Of a DNA stretch of 64,000 nt, positions 40,964 to 49,595 are shown piece after piece. The notes beneath the pieces were generated by a model. The model ran no database searches. It worked only from the letters and a program-made list of their open reading frames with translations, and was not told where the DNA came from. Position 1 is the stretch's first letter. Every line of letters begins with the position of its first letter. A program made the translations under genes and the position numbers. The stretch comes from Burkholderia cepacia. Its GTDB lineage: Bacteria; Pseudomonadota; Gammaproteobacteria; Burkholderiales; Burkholderiaceae. The DNA is taken from NCBI RefSeq assembly GCF_001718835.1, contig NZ_CP013443.1:1116001-1180000 (forward strand). Reading direction: 5' to 3'.

Positions 40964-43633
40964 TTACTGGTGACGGCGGTCGTCATGACCATTGTTGTGC
41001 GGCGCCTGCGGCGGAGGGCTGCTCTGGACGTGCGGTGCGGGCATCGACGGCCGCGGCTCCATGCGCGGCGGCTGCATCTGCGGACGCGGTTCCATATGCG
41101 GCGCCTGCATCTGCGGCCGGGTTTCCACATGGGGCGGGGGTAGTTGCGGCCGGGGCAAGGCCTGCATCTGCATCGCCGGCGGTTGCTGCCGCGGCGCCTC
41201 GTGAGCGGGCGCCGGCGGGCGATATTCGTTCGCTCGCGGCGGCGCGACGTCCTGGCGCGGCGCGGGCGGCGCGTAGTCGCCACGCGGGCGCGGCGCCGGG
41301 GTCGCGTTGTCCGGCCGCGGCTGCCCGTGCTGCGCCGGCGTGGAGAAATCGGGGCGCGGTTGCGGCGTCGGGGCGGCGAGGTCGGCCCTCGGGTTCGGCA
41401 ATGCGCGTGGCGTAGGCGCGGTTTCGGCCGGCCGCGCGGCCGGCGCCGGTGCGGCGTCAGGGCGCGGCGGCTGCATCGCGCTGCGCACGGGCGGCAGCGC
41501 ATTCTGTCCCGCCGGATGGGTCGCGGTCGGCGCGCCGGACGAGCCGGGCGCCGCGCGCTGCCGGTCGATCGGCGGGTGCGGCTGCATCCACGCGGGCGAT
41601 GGCGCAGGCGCGGCCTGCGCGGCGCGCGCGCCGCCGCGCAGCTCGGGCGAATTGCCGAACGATGGCGGATGCGGGACGCCGGGCGCCGGTGCCGCGGCGG
41701 CGTGCTGGCCCGCGGGCGCGTTCGGCGCGGCGCCGTTCATCAAATGCGGTGCACGCGCGGGCTCGCCGTTCGCCGGATGGCCGCCGTGCATGGCGCCCAT
41801 CAGCGCAGCCGCGCCCAGGCCGGCGGCGGCAGCGCCGACCCCGGCCGCGGCGAGGCCGGACGGGCCGGACGGGCCCGAGGGGCCCTCATGCGCGGTGCCG
41901 GGCTGGCCTTCGGCCTGCGCATGCGTCGGCTGCACGACGGGGCCATGCGGATTCACGAGCTGCACGTTGTGCATCGCCCAGCCGCTCTCGTGCGGATTGC
42001 CGGGCACCTTGACCGGGCGCGGCGTGTAGTCGGGCGGCACGCTGGTTTTCACCACCGGTGCGCCCGCGCCGGGCACGCGCGCGCCTTGCTGGACCAGATG
42101 CTCGGCCGCCCGGTCGCGGTACGCGGCCGGCACGGCGGGATTGCGCGTCGCGACGTACGGATGCTGGGCAATTGCCGCCGGCGGGCGATAGCTCGCATTG
42201 CGCAGCCCGCCGGTGAAGCTCTGGCGCACCGGTGCAATGCCCGGCGTACCCGGCGTGACGTGCGCATTGCGCCATTGCTGCGGGTCGACGTGCTGCGAGA
42301 AGTGCGCGACAGGCTGGCCGTGCACGAACGCGGAGGCCGGTACGGCCGTGATCGCGTGCGGCGCACGGAAGTTGACGTACGTGTTGTTGATGTTGGTGAT
42401 GTTCGTCACGTTCACGGTCTTGTTCACGTTGACGTTGTTCACCACGATGTTGCGGTTCACACGGTCGTAGTAGTGCGGGCTCCAGCCGCCCCAGCCCGGA
42501 TGCCACGGTTCGCCCGGGCCGAGCGCGAACCACGCGCAGCCGGCCGCGGCGACGCCGCCCACCGTGAGCGCGACGCTCCAGTCGGGGCCGCCGCCGCCGC
42601 CCACGAACGCGACGAGTGCCGGTGCATAGACCGGCGGCTGGCTGACGGCCAGCGGGCCCGGTACCCAGGCCCAGCTGTCGTCCACGTATGCCCAGCGGCC
42701 GTAGTGATACGGCGCGAAACCCCATGGCGCGTCGTCGACCCACGTCCAGCCCCACGGGGCCTGCCAGATCCAGTGGCCGTCGTGATACGGCGCCCAGCCC
42801 TCCGGCACGTCGTTCGGCACCCACGTTGCGCCGTAGGTCGGGTTCTCGCGCCACGTGCCGTTTGCGTCGAGATCCTGGTAGCCGGGAATGTCACGGGACA
42901 CATAGCGGGCCGACACCGACCGTTCCTCGGCCGCGTCGCGGCTGGCGGCCCACTGGTCGAATGGATCGAGGCCCGGCGTCGGCGCCTGCTGCGCGACCTG
43001 CAGGTCGGTGCCCGTGAACACGACCTGCTGCCCCGGTGACAGCGGATACTGGCCGTTGCTGCCGTAGACGGTCGCGCTGCCGCTGCGCACCGTGACCGTC
43101 GTGCTCGCGCCGTTCGGCGCGACGTCGACGCGATAGTCGCCGGGGCCCGTGATGCCGAGCGCGAGGTTCGGCGTGTCGATTTCATATGACGTGCCGGGCG
43201 GCAGCGAACGCACGTGAGTCGATACGGTGCCGAGCCCCACTTTCAGCTGGGTCGTCGTGTCGTCGAGGTTCAGCACCGACAGGCTCGTCGACTCGCCGAG
43301 CCGCACCGCGGTCGAGCCGATGTGCAGTTCCGAGCGCGCGCCGGCATCGTTCCAGAGCTGGTCGCCGGTCGTCAGCGGCCGGTTCACGGCGGCATACGAC
43401 CACGTATCGGTGCCGGCCGGCTCGGTCGTCACGGCGCCCGACAGGTAATTGAGCCGTGCGACACGGCTGGGCGGATCGCCTTGCTGCTGTTGCCGGGCGG
43501 CCGCGTACGGCGGCGCGCCCGTCGACTGCGCGAATGCGGGGGGCAGGGCCGCAAGCGCGACGAACGCGAGCAGCGTGCAGCGGGCGGTTCGCTTGAGCGT
43601 GAACAGGGTGGCCATGGTGAGCGTCTTCGTCAT
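40964..43633 (-). CDS. Large exported FecR/DUF6600-type protein with Pro/Ala-rich tail
   Basis: An 889-residue exported protein. A signal peptide (CTLLAFVALAALPPAFA) is followed by a FecR-like beta domain (about 55-210: GDQLWNDAGARSELHIGSTAVRLGE, LGLxxGTVSTHVRSL-like strands). Next comes an aromatic YxxW-type repeat region typical of DUF6600 (GTWRENPTYGATWVPNDVPEGWAPYHDGHWIW), a hydrophobic GGVAAAGCAWFALG segment, and an Asn/Val repeat (NRNIVVNNVNVNKTVNVTNIT). The last ~270 residues are very Pro/Ala/Gln-rich with short repeats of MEPRPQM type. Function is unknown; it is probably a periplasmic or surface protein. No FecI sigma factor is adjacent. Confidence 0.85.
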   Translation of the reverse strand: MTKTLTMATLFTLKRTARCTLLAFVALAALPPAFAQSTGAPPYAAARQQQQGDPPSRVARLNYLSGAVTTEPAGTDTWSYAAVNRPLTTGDQLWNDAGARSELHIGSTAVRLGESTSLSVLNLDDTTTQLKVGLGTVSTHVRSLPPGTSYEIDTPNLALGITGPGDYRVDVAPNGASTTVTVRSGSATVYGSNGQYPLSPGQQVVFTGTDLQVAQQAPTPGLDPFDQWAASRDAAEERSVSARYVSRDIPGYQDLDANGTWRENPTYGATWVPNDVPEGWAPYHDGHWIWQAPWGWTWVDDAPWGFAPYHYGRWAYVDDSWAWVPGPLAVSQPPVYAPALVAFVGGGGGPDWSVALTVGGVAAAGCAWFALGPGEPWHPGWGGWSPHYYDRVNRNIVVNNVNVNKTVNVTNITNINNTYVNFRAPHAITAVPASAFVHGQPVAHFSQHVDPQQWRNAHVTPGTPGIAPVRQSFTGGLRNASYRPPAAIAQHPYVATRNPAVPAAYRDRAAEHLVQQGARVPGAGAPVVKTSVPPDYTPRPVKVPGNPHESGWAMHNVQLVNPHGPVVQPTHAQAEGQPGTAHEGPSGPSGPSGLAAAGVGAAAAGLGAAALMGAMHGGHPANGEPARAPHLMNGAAPNAPAGQHAAAAPAPGVPHPPSFGNSPELRGGARAAQAAPAPSPAWMQPHPPIDRQRAAPGSSGAPTATHPAGQNALPPVRSAMQPPRPDAAPAPAARPAETAPTPRALPNPRADLAAPTPQPRPDFSTPAQHGQPRPDNATPAPRPRGDYAPPAPRQDVAPPRANEYRPPAPAHEAPRQQPPAMQMQALPRPQLPPPHVETRPQMQAPHMEPRPQMQPPRMEPRPSMPAPHVQSSPPPQAPHNNGHDDRRHQ

Positions 43634-43755
43634 TGTCGCGGCGCGTCGATTCGTGCCGTTGAGTTCACAATATCCGCTCGGCCTGTTTCAATGCTCGGTG
43701 TTTTGTAAGACCTCATGCCCGTCATGTAACAAAACTTGTCCGCCGCACGTGCGCG

Positions 43756-44463
43756 TCATGGGGCTGTAAGCCACGCGTCGAGCGCCTGCTGTCCGGGCAC
43801 GGTGACGCGCAGCACGCGCGGCCGTGCCGCACGCTCGATCCAGCCGTGCGCGCAGAAGCTCTCGAGCAGTGCCGCACCGAGCGCGCCGCCGAGGTGTGAG
43901 CGCCGCTCGCTCCAGTCGAGGCATCCGCACGCGAAGCGGCGCCGGCGCGTGCGCTGCTGTGCGACGTCGATGCCCCAGCGCGCGAGCGCCTGCGTGCCGA
44001 GCTCGGTTGCGTCGACCGCGTCGCCTTGCGTGTCCAGCCAGCCGCGCGCGGTGAGTCCGTCGAAGATGCGCACCGCGAGTTCGCCGGCCATGTGGTCGTA
44101 GCAGGTGCGCGCATAGCGCAATTCGGCCGGGACCGTGCGGGACGGCGGCGGAACCGCGCGATGCGGCGCGGCCGCGCGGGCGACGTTCGCGAGCGCCTCG
44201 AGCGATGCCGCGATGTCGGCCGATGCGATCCGGTAGTAGCGGTGCCGGCCGCGCACGTCGAGCGCGAGCAGGCCGCCTTCGGTCAAGCGCGAGAGGTGGG
44301 CGCTTGCGGCGGAGGGCGACAGCCCCGCGATCATCGTCAGCTCGCCTGCCGGTCGTGCGCTGCCGTCCATCAGCACCCACAGCATCGCGGCGCGTCCAGG
44401 GTCGGCGATCAGCGAACCGATGCGGCTCAGGCCCGGAAAGTGGTGGTCGTCGGAATCGGTCAT
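43756..44463 (-). CDS. ArsR-type winged-helix transcriptional regulator
   Basis: A 235-residue regulator. The N-terminal ArsR-type winged helix spans about residues 12-80: IGSLIADPGRAAMLWVLMDGSARPAGELTMIAGLSPSAASAHLSRLTEGGLLALDVRGRHRYYRI. The C-terminal half is larger than in metal-sensing ArsR proteins and carries the paired cysteines in FACGCLDWSERRSHLGGALGAALL, which could bind metal. No transporter or resistance gene lies beside it, so its target is unclear. The ATG at 44463 begins MTDSDDHHFPGLSRIGSL; upstream in-frame sequence is noise. Confidence 0.86.
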   Translation of the reverse strand: MTDSDDHHFPGLSRIGSLIADPGRAAMLWVLMDGSARPAGELTMIAGLSPSAASAHLSRLTEGGLLALDVRGRHRYYRIASADIAASLEALANVARAAAPHRAVPPPSRTVPAELRYARTCYDHMAGELAVRIFDGLTARGWLDTQGDAVDATELGTQALARWGIDVAQQRTRRRRFACGCLDWSERRSHLGGALGAALLESFCAHGWIERAARPRVLRVTVPGQQALDAWLTAP

Positions 44464-44638
44464 CGTGGCGCCTCGGAGAAGGGGGATGTCTCGCAGTGTA
44501 GGTGCTGATCGTATTCGATGTTTCGCGTCGGGCTGAAATGTCGAATGAGGAGGGCCGGTGGCGGAGGGTCGGCGGCCCCGCGCGTACAATGGCCGGGCGC
44601 GGCGGCAGTGGGGCCGCCGCACGTGACACGACGCAACG

Positions 44639-44779
44639 ATGAAGACGATTTTCTGTTTGCTGGCGGCGGTGCTCGTCTGCGCGGCTTGCGCACAGGGTGG
44701 CGCGAGCGCCGCGGGCGAACGCGGCAGCCATATCGAGATGTACGGCGTGATCGACCAGGGCGTGACGGTGCGGCGCTGA
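44639..44779 (+). CDS. Small lipoprotein with porin-like N-terminal motif
   Basis: A 46-residue ORF: MKTIFCLLAAVLVCAACAQG is a lipoprotein signal, with the lipobox LVCAAC or VCAAC and a cysteine available for lipidation at about residue 17. The short mature part ends SHIEMYGVIDQGVTVRR. The MYGVIDQGVT segment resembles the first beta strand of Burkholderia general porins (LYGVLDAGIT-type). Codons show strong G/C third-position bias, supporting a real gene. The ribosome binding site is poor. It lies between the divergent ArsR-type gene and the thioesterase gene. Confidence 0.6.
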   Translation: MKTIFCLLAAVLVCAACAQGGASAAGERGSHIEMYGVIDQGVTVRR

Positions 44780-44912
44780 CCGGGGGCGCACCGCCCGTCC
44801 GGCATGGCCCGCTCCCGTGCGCCGGGCCGGCCGGCGCGCCGCGGCGCATTGTCGCAGTGCACCGTATAATGTGGCCGTTTGCCGCGCCCCCCCGCCGCCT
44901 GGAGTCAACAAG

Positions 44913-45425
44913 ATGTCCGCCTCGTCCCCCGCCACCGCGACCCTCGACCGCACCGAAACCGTATTCCGCTTCCTCGCCGAACCGTCGTCCGTGAACTTCG
45001 GCGGCAAGGTGCATGGCGGCGCGCTGATGAAGTGGATCGACGAAGTCGCGTATGCATGCGCGGCCGTCTGGTCGAGCCGCTATTGCGTGACGGTCAGCGT
45101 CGGCAACATCCGTTTCCAGCGTCCGATCCTGGTCGGCAATCTCGTCGAGCTGAAGGCGCGCGTCGTGGCGACGGGCCGCACCAGCATGCACATCCATGTG
45201 TCCGTCCATGCCGGGGATCCGAAGGGCGGCGTGCTGCGCCAGACGACCGATTGCCTCGTCGTGTTCGTCGCGGTCGACGAGAACGGCAACCCGGTGCCGG
45301 TGCCGCCGTTCGTGCCCGAGACCGACGAGCAGAAGGTGCTCGCGAAATATGCGGCCGACGTGCGGGCCGCGCTCGACAAGATCGTCGAGATGAAGCCGGA
45401 AGAAGTCGCGAAAGGCGCGGTCTGA
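44913..45425 (+). CDS. Acyl-CoA thioesterase (hotdog fold, YciA/acot type)
   Basis: A 170-residue hotdog-fold thioesterase that hydrolyses acyl-CoA. SSVNFGGKVHGGALMKWIDEVAYACA is the conserved catalytic helix region, with the NFGGKVHGG turn and the acidic residue in KWIDE. VTVSVGNIRFQRPILVGNLVELKARVVATGRTSMHIHVSV follows. It is probably a trimer of dimers in the cytosol. The ATG at 44913 follows CTGGAGTCAACAAG, a usable Shine-Dalgarno sequence. It ends about 65 bp before the convergent fumC. Confidence 0.92.
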   Translation: MSASSPATATLDRTETVFRFLAEPSSVNFGGKVHGGALMKWIDEVAYACAAVWSSRYCVTVSVGNIRFQRPILVGNLVELKARVVATGRTSMHIHVSVHAGDPKGGVLRQTTDCLVVFVAVDENGNPVPVPPFVPETDEQKVLAKYAADVRAALDKIVEMKPEEVAKGAV

Positions 45426-45489
45426 CGCAAGCGCCGCCGTGCCGGACCCGTCGCGCGCCGCGCGATGCCGGCGGCGCGCGATCCGCGCG

Positions 45490-46884
45490 TCAGCGCGCCC
45501 CGATCATCTGCTCGGGTCGCACCCACGCATCGAATTCCGCCTCGGTCAGGTAGCCGAGCGCGAGCGCGGCGGCCTTCAGCGTCGTGCCTTCCTTGTGCGC
45601 TTTCTTGGCGATCTGCGCCGACTTGTCGTAGCCGATGTGCGGATTGAGCGCCGTCACCAGCATCAGCGATTCGTTCAGCAGCAGGTCGATCCGCGAGCGG
45701 TTCGGCTCGATGCCCACTGCGCAGTGGTCGTTGAAGCTCTGCGCGCCGTCGGCGAGCAGCCGCACCGACTGCAGCACGTTGTGCGCGATCATCGGCCGGA
45801 ACACGTTCAGCTCGAAATTGCCGCTCGCGCCGCCGACGTTGACCGCGACGTCGTTGCCGAACACCTGGCAGCACAGCATCGTCACGGCTTCGGACTGCGT
45901 CGGGTTCACCTTGCCCGGCATGATCGAGCTGCCCGGCTCGTTTTCCGGAATCGACAGTTCGCCCAGCCCGCAGCGCGGCCCGCTCGCGAGCCAGCGGACG
46001 TCGTTCGCGATCTTCATGAGGCCGGCAGCAACCGTCTTCAGCGCGCCGTGCGCGAACACCAGCGCATCGGCGGCCGCCATCACCTCGAACTTGCTCGGCG
46101 CGGTCACGAACGGCAGCTTCGCGAGCCGGCCGATTTCATCGGCGACCCGCACCGCGAACTCCGGATGCGCGTTCAGCCCCGTGCCGACCGCGGTGCCGCC
46201 GAGTGCGAGTTCGTACAGGTGCGGCAATGCCGATTCGACGTGACGGATGCCCTGGTCCAGCTGCGCGACGTAGCCGGAAAACTCCTGGCCGAGCGTGAGC
46301 GGTGTGGCGTCCTGCAGGTGCGTGCGGCCGATCTTCACGATGTCGGCGAAAGCCTTCGACTTCGCGTCGAGCGTCGTGCGCAGCGTGCGCAGCGCTGGCA
46401 GCAGGTGGTTGACGATCGCGTACGCGGCCGCGACGTGCATGGCGGTCGGGAACACGTCGTTCGACGACTGGCCGCGGTTCACGTCGTCGTTCGGATGAAC
46501 CTTGCGCGCTTCGCCGCGCTCGCCGCCCATCAGTTCGCTCGCGCGATTCGCGATCACCTCGTTGAGGTTCATGTTGGTCTGCGTGCCGGAGCCCGTCTGC
46601 CACACGGCGAGCGGGAATTCGCGCGGATGCTTGCCGGCGATGATCTCGTCGGCCGCGTCGATGATGGCGCGCGCCTTGTCGTCGGCCAGCACGCCGAGCG
46701 ACTGGTTCACGGCCGCCGCGGCGCGCTTGACGATCGCGAGCGCGTGGATCAGCTCGGGCGACTGCTTCTCGGTCGAGATCCGGAAATTCTGCAGCGAGCG
46801 CTCGGTCTGCGCGCCCCAGAGCCGGTCGGCCGGTACGGCGATCTCGCCGAACGTATCGCGTTCCATCCGAACTGCTTCGTTCAT
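45490..46884 (-). CDS. fumC: Fumarate hydratase class II
   Basis: FumC (464 residues) interconverts fumarate and malate without an iron-sulfur cluster, so it works under oxidative stress or iron limitation. The superfamily signature GSSIMPGKVNPTQSEA contains the catalytic Ser. VWQTGSGTQTNMNLNEVIANRA, HPNDDVNRGQSSNDVFPTAMH and GRTHLQDATPLTLGQEF build the remaining active site. The length matches the 460-467 usual for class II. The ATG at 46884 is preceded by CCTGGAGGAG, a very strong ribosome binding site. Transcribed singly. Confidence 0.96.
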   Translation of the reverse strand: MNEAVRMERDTFGEIAVPADRLWGAQTERSLQNFRISTEKQSPELIHALAIVKRAAAAVNQSLGVLADDKARAIIDAADEIIAGKHPREFPLAVWQTGSGTQTNMNLNEVIANRASELMGGERGEARKVHPNDDVNRGQSSNDVFPTAMHVAAAYAIVNHLLPALRTLRTTLDAKSKAFADIVKIGRTHLQDATPLTLGQEFSGYVAQLDQGIRHVESALPHLYELALGGTAVGTGLNAHPEFAVRVADEIGRLAKLPFVTAPSKFEVMAAADALVFAHGALKTVAAGLMKIANDVRWLASGPRCGLGELSIPENEPGSSIMPGKVNPTQSEAVTMLCCQVFGNDVAVNVGGASGNFELNVFRPMIAHNVLQSVRLLADGAQSFNDHCAVGIEPNRSRIDLLLNESLMLVTALNPHIGYDKSAQIAKKAHKEGTTLKAAALALGYLTEAEFDAWVRPEQMIGAR

Positions 46885-47067
46885 GATCCACTCCTCCAGG
46901 AAAGGGGAAAGGCCGCGCGGCGCGCGGCGTCGGGCGTATCGTGGGCAGGCCGCGCCGCTCGTGCGCGGCGTCTCTTCGGCGGGCCTGGCGCAGGCCCGTG
47001 ATCTGCGTGATCCGGGTGAACAGCCGCTAGCATAGCGCCGGCGGCGGTTTTGCGCCGTCGGGCGCGC

Positions 47068-48456
47068 TCACGCGCGCAGCGTGGCGAGCGACGCGCTCTT
47101 GCGGTGGAAGCGCCACGCCATCAGCACGGCCACGCTGGCAAGGCCGGCCGCGAGACCCCACCAGAGGCCCCGGGCACCGAGGCCCACGTGGAACGCGAAC
47201 CAGTAGCCGGTCGGAAAACCGATGCCCCAGTAGCCGAAGGTCGCCGCGAGCATCGGGATGCGCGTGTCCTTCAGGCCGCGCAGCGCGCCCGACGCGACGG
47301 TCTGCGCGCCGTCGACGATCTGGAACACCGCGGCGATGCCGAGCAGCGACGCGGCGAGCGACACCGTGGCCGCGTTCGACGGATCGTCGAGGTTCAGGTA
47401 CAGGCCGACGATCGCGTGCGGCGCGACGATCAGCACGATGCCCGACAGCGTCATGAACGCGACACCGAGGCCGAGTGCGACGAAACCCGCGTGCCGCGCG
47501 GCGACGGGCGCCCCCGCGCCGACCCAGTAGCCGACGCGCACGTTGGCGGCCTGGCCGATCGCGAGCGGCACCATGAACGCCACCGACGCGACGTTCAGCG
47601 CGATCTGGTGCGCGGCCAGCGACGTCGCGCCGAGCACGCCGATGGTCAGGCCGGTTGCGAGGAACAGCGTCGACTCGACCCCGTACGTGATCGCCACCGG
47701 CCAGCCGATGCCGATCAGCTCGCCCATCATCGGCAGCTTCGGGCGCGCGGCGGTGACGAAATGACGGAAGCGCTGCCGGCCATGCAGCAGCCAGATCAAG
47801 GCGAGCGCGGTGAGCCAGATCGTGATCGTCGTTGCGACCGCCGAACCGAGGAAGCCGAGGCGCGGCAGCCCGAACGCACCGTGGATCAGGCCATAGTTCA
47901 GCACGGCGTTGACGCCGACGCCGCCGATCGACACCCACAGCAGCCGCCGCGCCGCGCCGATCGCCGGCAGGAAGGCACGCATCAGCCCGACGCCGATCAG
48001 GCTGCCGAGCGCGGCGAAGCGCAGGATGCCCGTGTATTCGCCGACGTGATGCGCGAGCAAGGGCGGCTCGTGGAACATCAGCAGGATCGGTTCGGACAGC
48101 GACAGCGCGATGATGGCCGGAATCGCGAGCAGCACGGACAGCGCGAAGCCAGTCCAGTAGATGTGCGGCACGCGCTCGTCGGCCTTCGCGCCGCGCGCGT
48201 GCGCGACGCTGACGCTGACCGACGACAGCACGCCTTGCAGCACGGTCACGATGACGAAGAAGAAGTTCGCGCCGAGTCCGCCCGCGGCGAGCGAATCGGG
48301 GCCGAGCGAGCCGAGCAGCACCGTGTCGGTGACGCTCATGGCCATCTGCGAAAGCTGTGCGATCGCGAGCGGCGCGGCGAGGCGCGCGGTATCGGCGGCA
48401 TGACTGGACAGGGACGGCGGCGCGGCGGCCGTCCGCGTAAGACCGGAATGCGACAT
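47068..48456 (-). CDS. MATE family multidrug/cation efflux transporter (NorM-like)
   Basis: A 462-residue integral membrane exporter with 12 predicted transmembrane helices in two six-helix halves. LAAPLAIAQLSQMAMSVTDTVLLGSLGPDSLAAGGLGA opens the first half and IGWPVAITYGVESTLFLATGLTIGVLGATSLAAHQIALNVASVAFMVPLAIGQAANVRVG opens the second, both MATE signatures. Family members expel cationic drugs using Na+ or H+ gradients. It lies downstream of fumC on the same strand with no sign of an operon partner or local regulator. Confidence 0.92.
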   Translation of the reverse strand: MSHSGLTRTAAAPPSLSSHAADTARLAAPLAIAQLSQMAMSVTDTVLLGSLGPDSLAAGGLGANFFFVIVTVLQGVLSSVSVSVAHARGAKADERVPHIYWTGFALSVLLAIPAIIALSLSEPILLMFHEPPLLAHHVGEYTGILRFAALGSLIGVGLMRAFLPAIGAARRLLWVSIGGVGVNAVLNYGLIHGAFGLPRLGFLGSAVATTITIWLTALALIWLLHGRQRFRHFVTAARPKLPMMGELIGIGWPVAITYGVESTLFLATGLTIGVLGATSLAAHQIALNVASVAFMVPLAIGQAANVRVGYWVGAGAPVAARHAGFVALGLGVAFMTLSGIVLIVAPHAIVGLYLNLDDPSNAATVSLAASLLGIAAVFQIVDGAQTVASGALRGLKDTRIPMLAATFGYWGIGFPTGYWFAFHVGLGARGLWWGLAAGLASVAVLMAWRFHRKSASLATLRA

Positions 48457-48609
48457 GGAATGGGCGCTCGCGCGGGTGCGGGCCCGCGCTATATGTATTT
48501 ATTTTGAGAGACGGCTAGCTTACGGCTTTATTCGAACCGTGTCGAACGAGGGGCGATGGCCCTGTCGCGCGCAGGGTCGGGTGCGGCGTCGCGCGGCCGG
48601 ATGCTTGCG

Positions 48610-48828
48610 CTACGCGCCGTGCACCGCGATGCGCGTGTCGCCGAGCAGGACGACCTGGCCCGCGCGGATCTTGCAGGTCTTGCGCAGTTCGACCGCGCCG
48701 TCGACTTTCACCGCACCGGACGCGACGATCAGCTTCGCGCTGCCGCCGCTGTCCGCGAGGCCGGTGATCTTGAGAAGGTTGTGCAGCTCGACGTATTCGC
48801 CGGTCAGCGTGAAATCCAGGTTGGGCAT
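48610..48828 (-). CDS. RNA-binding S4 domain protein (YbcJ-like)
   Basis: A 72-residue protein consisting of one S4-like RNA-binding domain: FTLTGEYVELHNLLKITGLADSGGSAKLIVASGAVKVDGAVELRKTCKIRAGQVVLLGDTRIAV. The GxVxVDGxxExRKxxKIxxGDxV pattern is typical of YbcJ/YaaA-type small S4 proteins. The cellular target is unknown; relatives bind rRNA or tRNA. The ATG at 48828 is the only sensible start; the longer open frame upstream is noise. It lies between the MATE exporter gene and a divergent Ala-rich secreted protein gene. Confidence 0.86.
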   Translation of the reverse strand: MPNLDFTLTGEYVELHNLLKITGLADSGGSAKLIVASGAVKVDGAVELRKTCKIRAGQVVLLGDTRIAVHGA

Positions 48829-49101
48829 GACGAAGAAGGTGCGCAAGGCGCGGGAGGAAACGCTCCGCATCATACGGCACCGGAAGCCTGCGCGCGAGCG
48901 CGGCGATACGGCGTCGGCGCGGGATGTTAAAGAGTGTGAGCGATTCGTCAGCAAATGAAACGGTGGGTAACAGTCTGAGAGATCGGCGAACCCGTCCTGC
49001 GAACGCCGGGTCTCTAGGCGTACCTGTTGCATGTTGCGGCGGGGGACGCGATGGACCGCATCGATGCAGTCCACGCCAACAACTTCCTGAGGAGAATTGC
49101 C

Positions 49102-49476
49102 ATGTCCAAGATTCGTACGATGCTGATCGGTGCCGCGCTGACGGCGTTCGCCACTTCGGCCGCATTTGCCCAGACGGCGGGCGCACAGGGCTCGGCAGGC
49201 GCCGGCGTGCAGGTTCAGACGCCGGCCGCCGGTGCGGGCATGCAGGGCGGCGCCGACGCGTCGGGCGGCGCGACCGGCGCAATGAGCTCGGCGACTGACG
49301 AGGCGAAGGACACCGCGTCGTCGGCCGTCCAGTCGACGAAGAAGCACGTCAAGCACGCCGCGAAGTCGGCGAAGGGGCACGCCAGCGCCGCGAAGGCGAA
49401 GGCCGGCGAAGCGACCGAAGGCGGCGCATCGGTCGGTGCGGAGGGCGGTGCATCGGCCCAGGGCGCCACGCAGTAA
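49102..49476 (+). CDS. Ala/Lys-rich exported protein, function unknown
   Basis: A 124-residue protein with a clear Sec signal peptide, MSKIRTMLIGAALTAFATSAAFA, cleaved before QTAGAQG. The mature part is a low-complexity mix of Ala, Gly, Ser and Thr with a central basic stretch (STKKHVKHAAKSAKGHASAAKAKAGEA) that could form an amphipathic, histone H1-like helix. No cysteine or known domain is present. CTGAGGAGAATTGCC before the ATG is a strong ribosome binding site. Burkholderia genomes often carry such short Ala/Lys-rich periplasmic proteins with no assigned function. Confidence 0.82.
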   Translation: MSKIRTMLIGAALTAFATSAAFAQTAGAQGSAGAGVQVQTPAAGAGMQGGADASGGATGAMSSATDEAKDTASSAVQSTKKHVKHAAKSAKGHASAAKAKAGEATEGGASVGAEGGASAQGATQ

Positions 49477-49595
49477 CGTCGTTCGTCCGCCGCGCGACGG
49501 TCGCCCCGCAAGGCGCGTCGTGGCGGCGGCATCAACCCGGCGGCCCGGTTCGCTTCGCGCGGCCCGGGCCGTTGTTCATGGCCGCGAGCGCGCGG

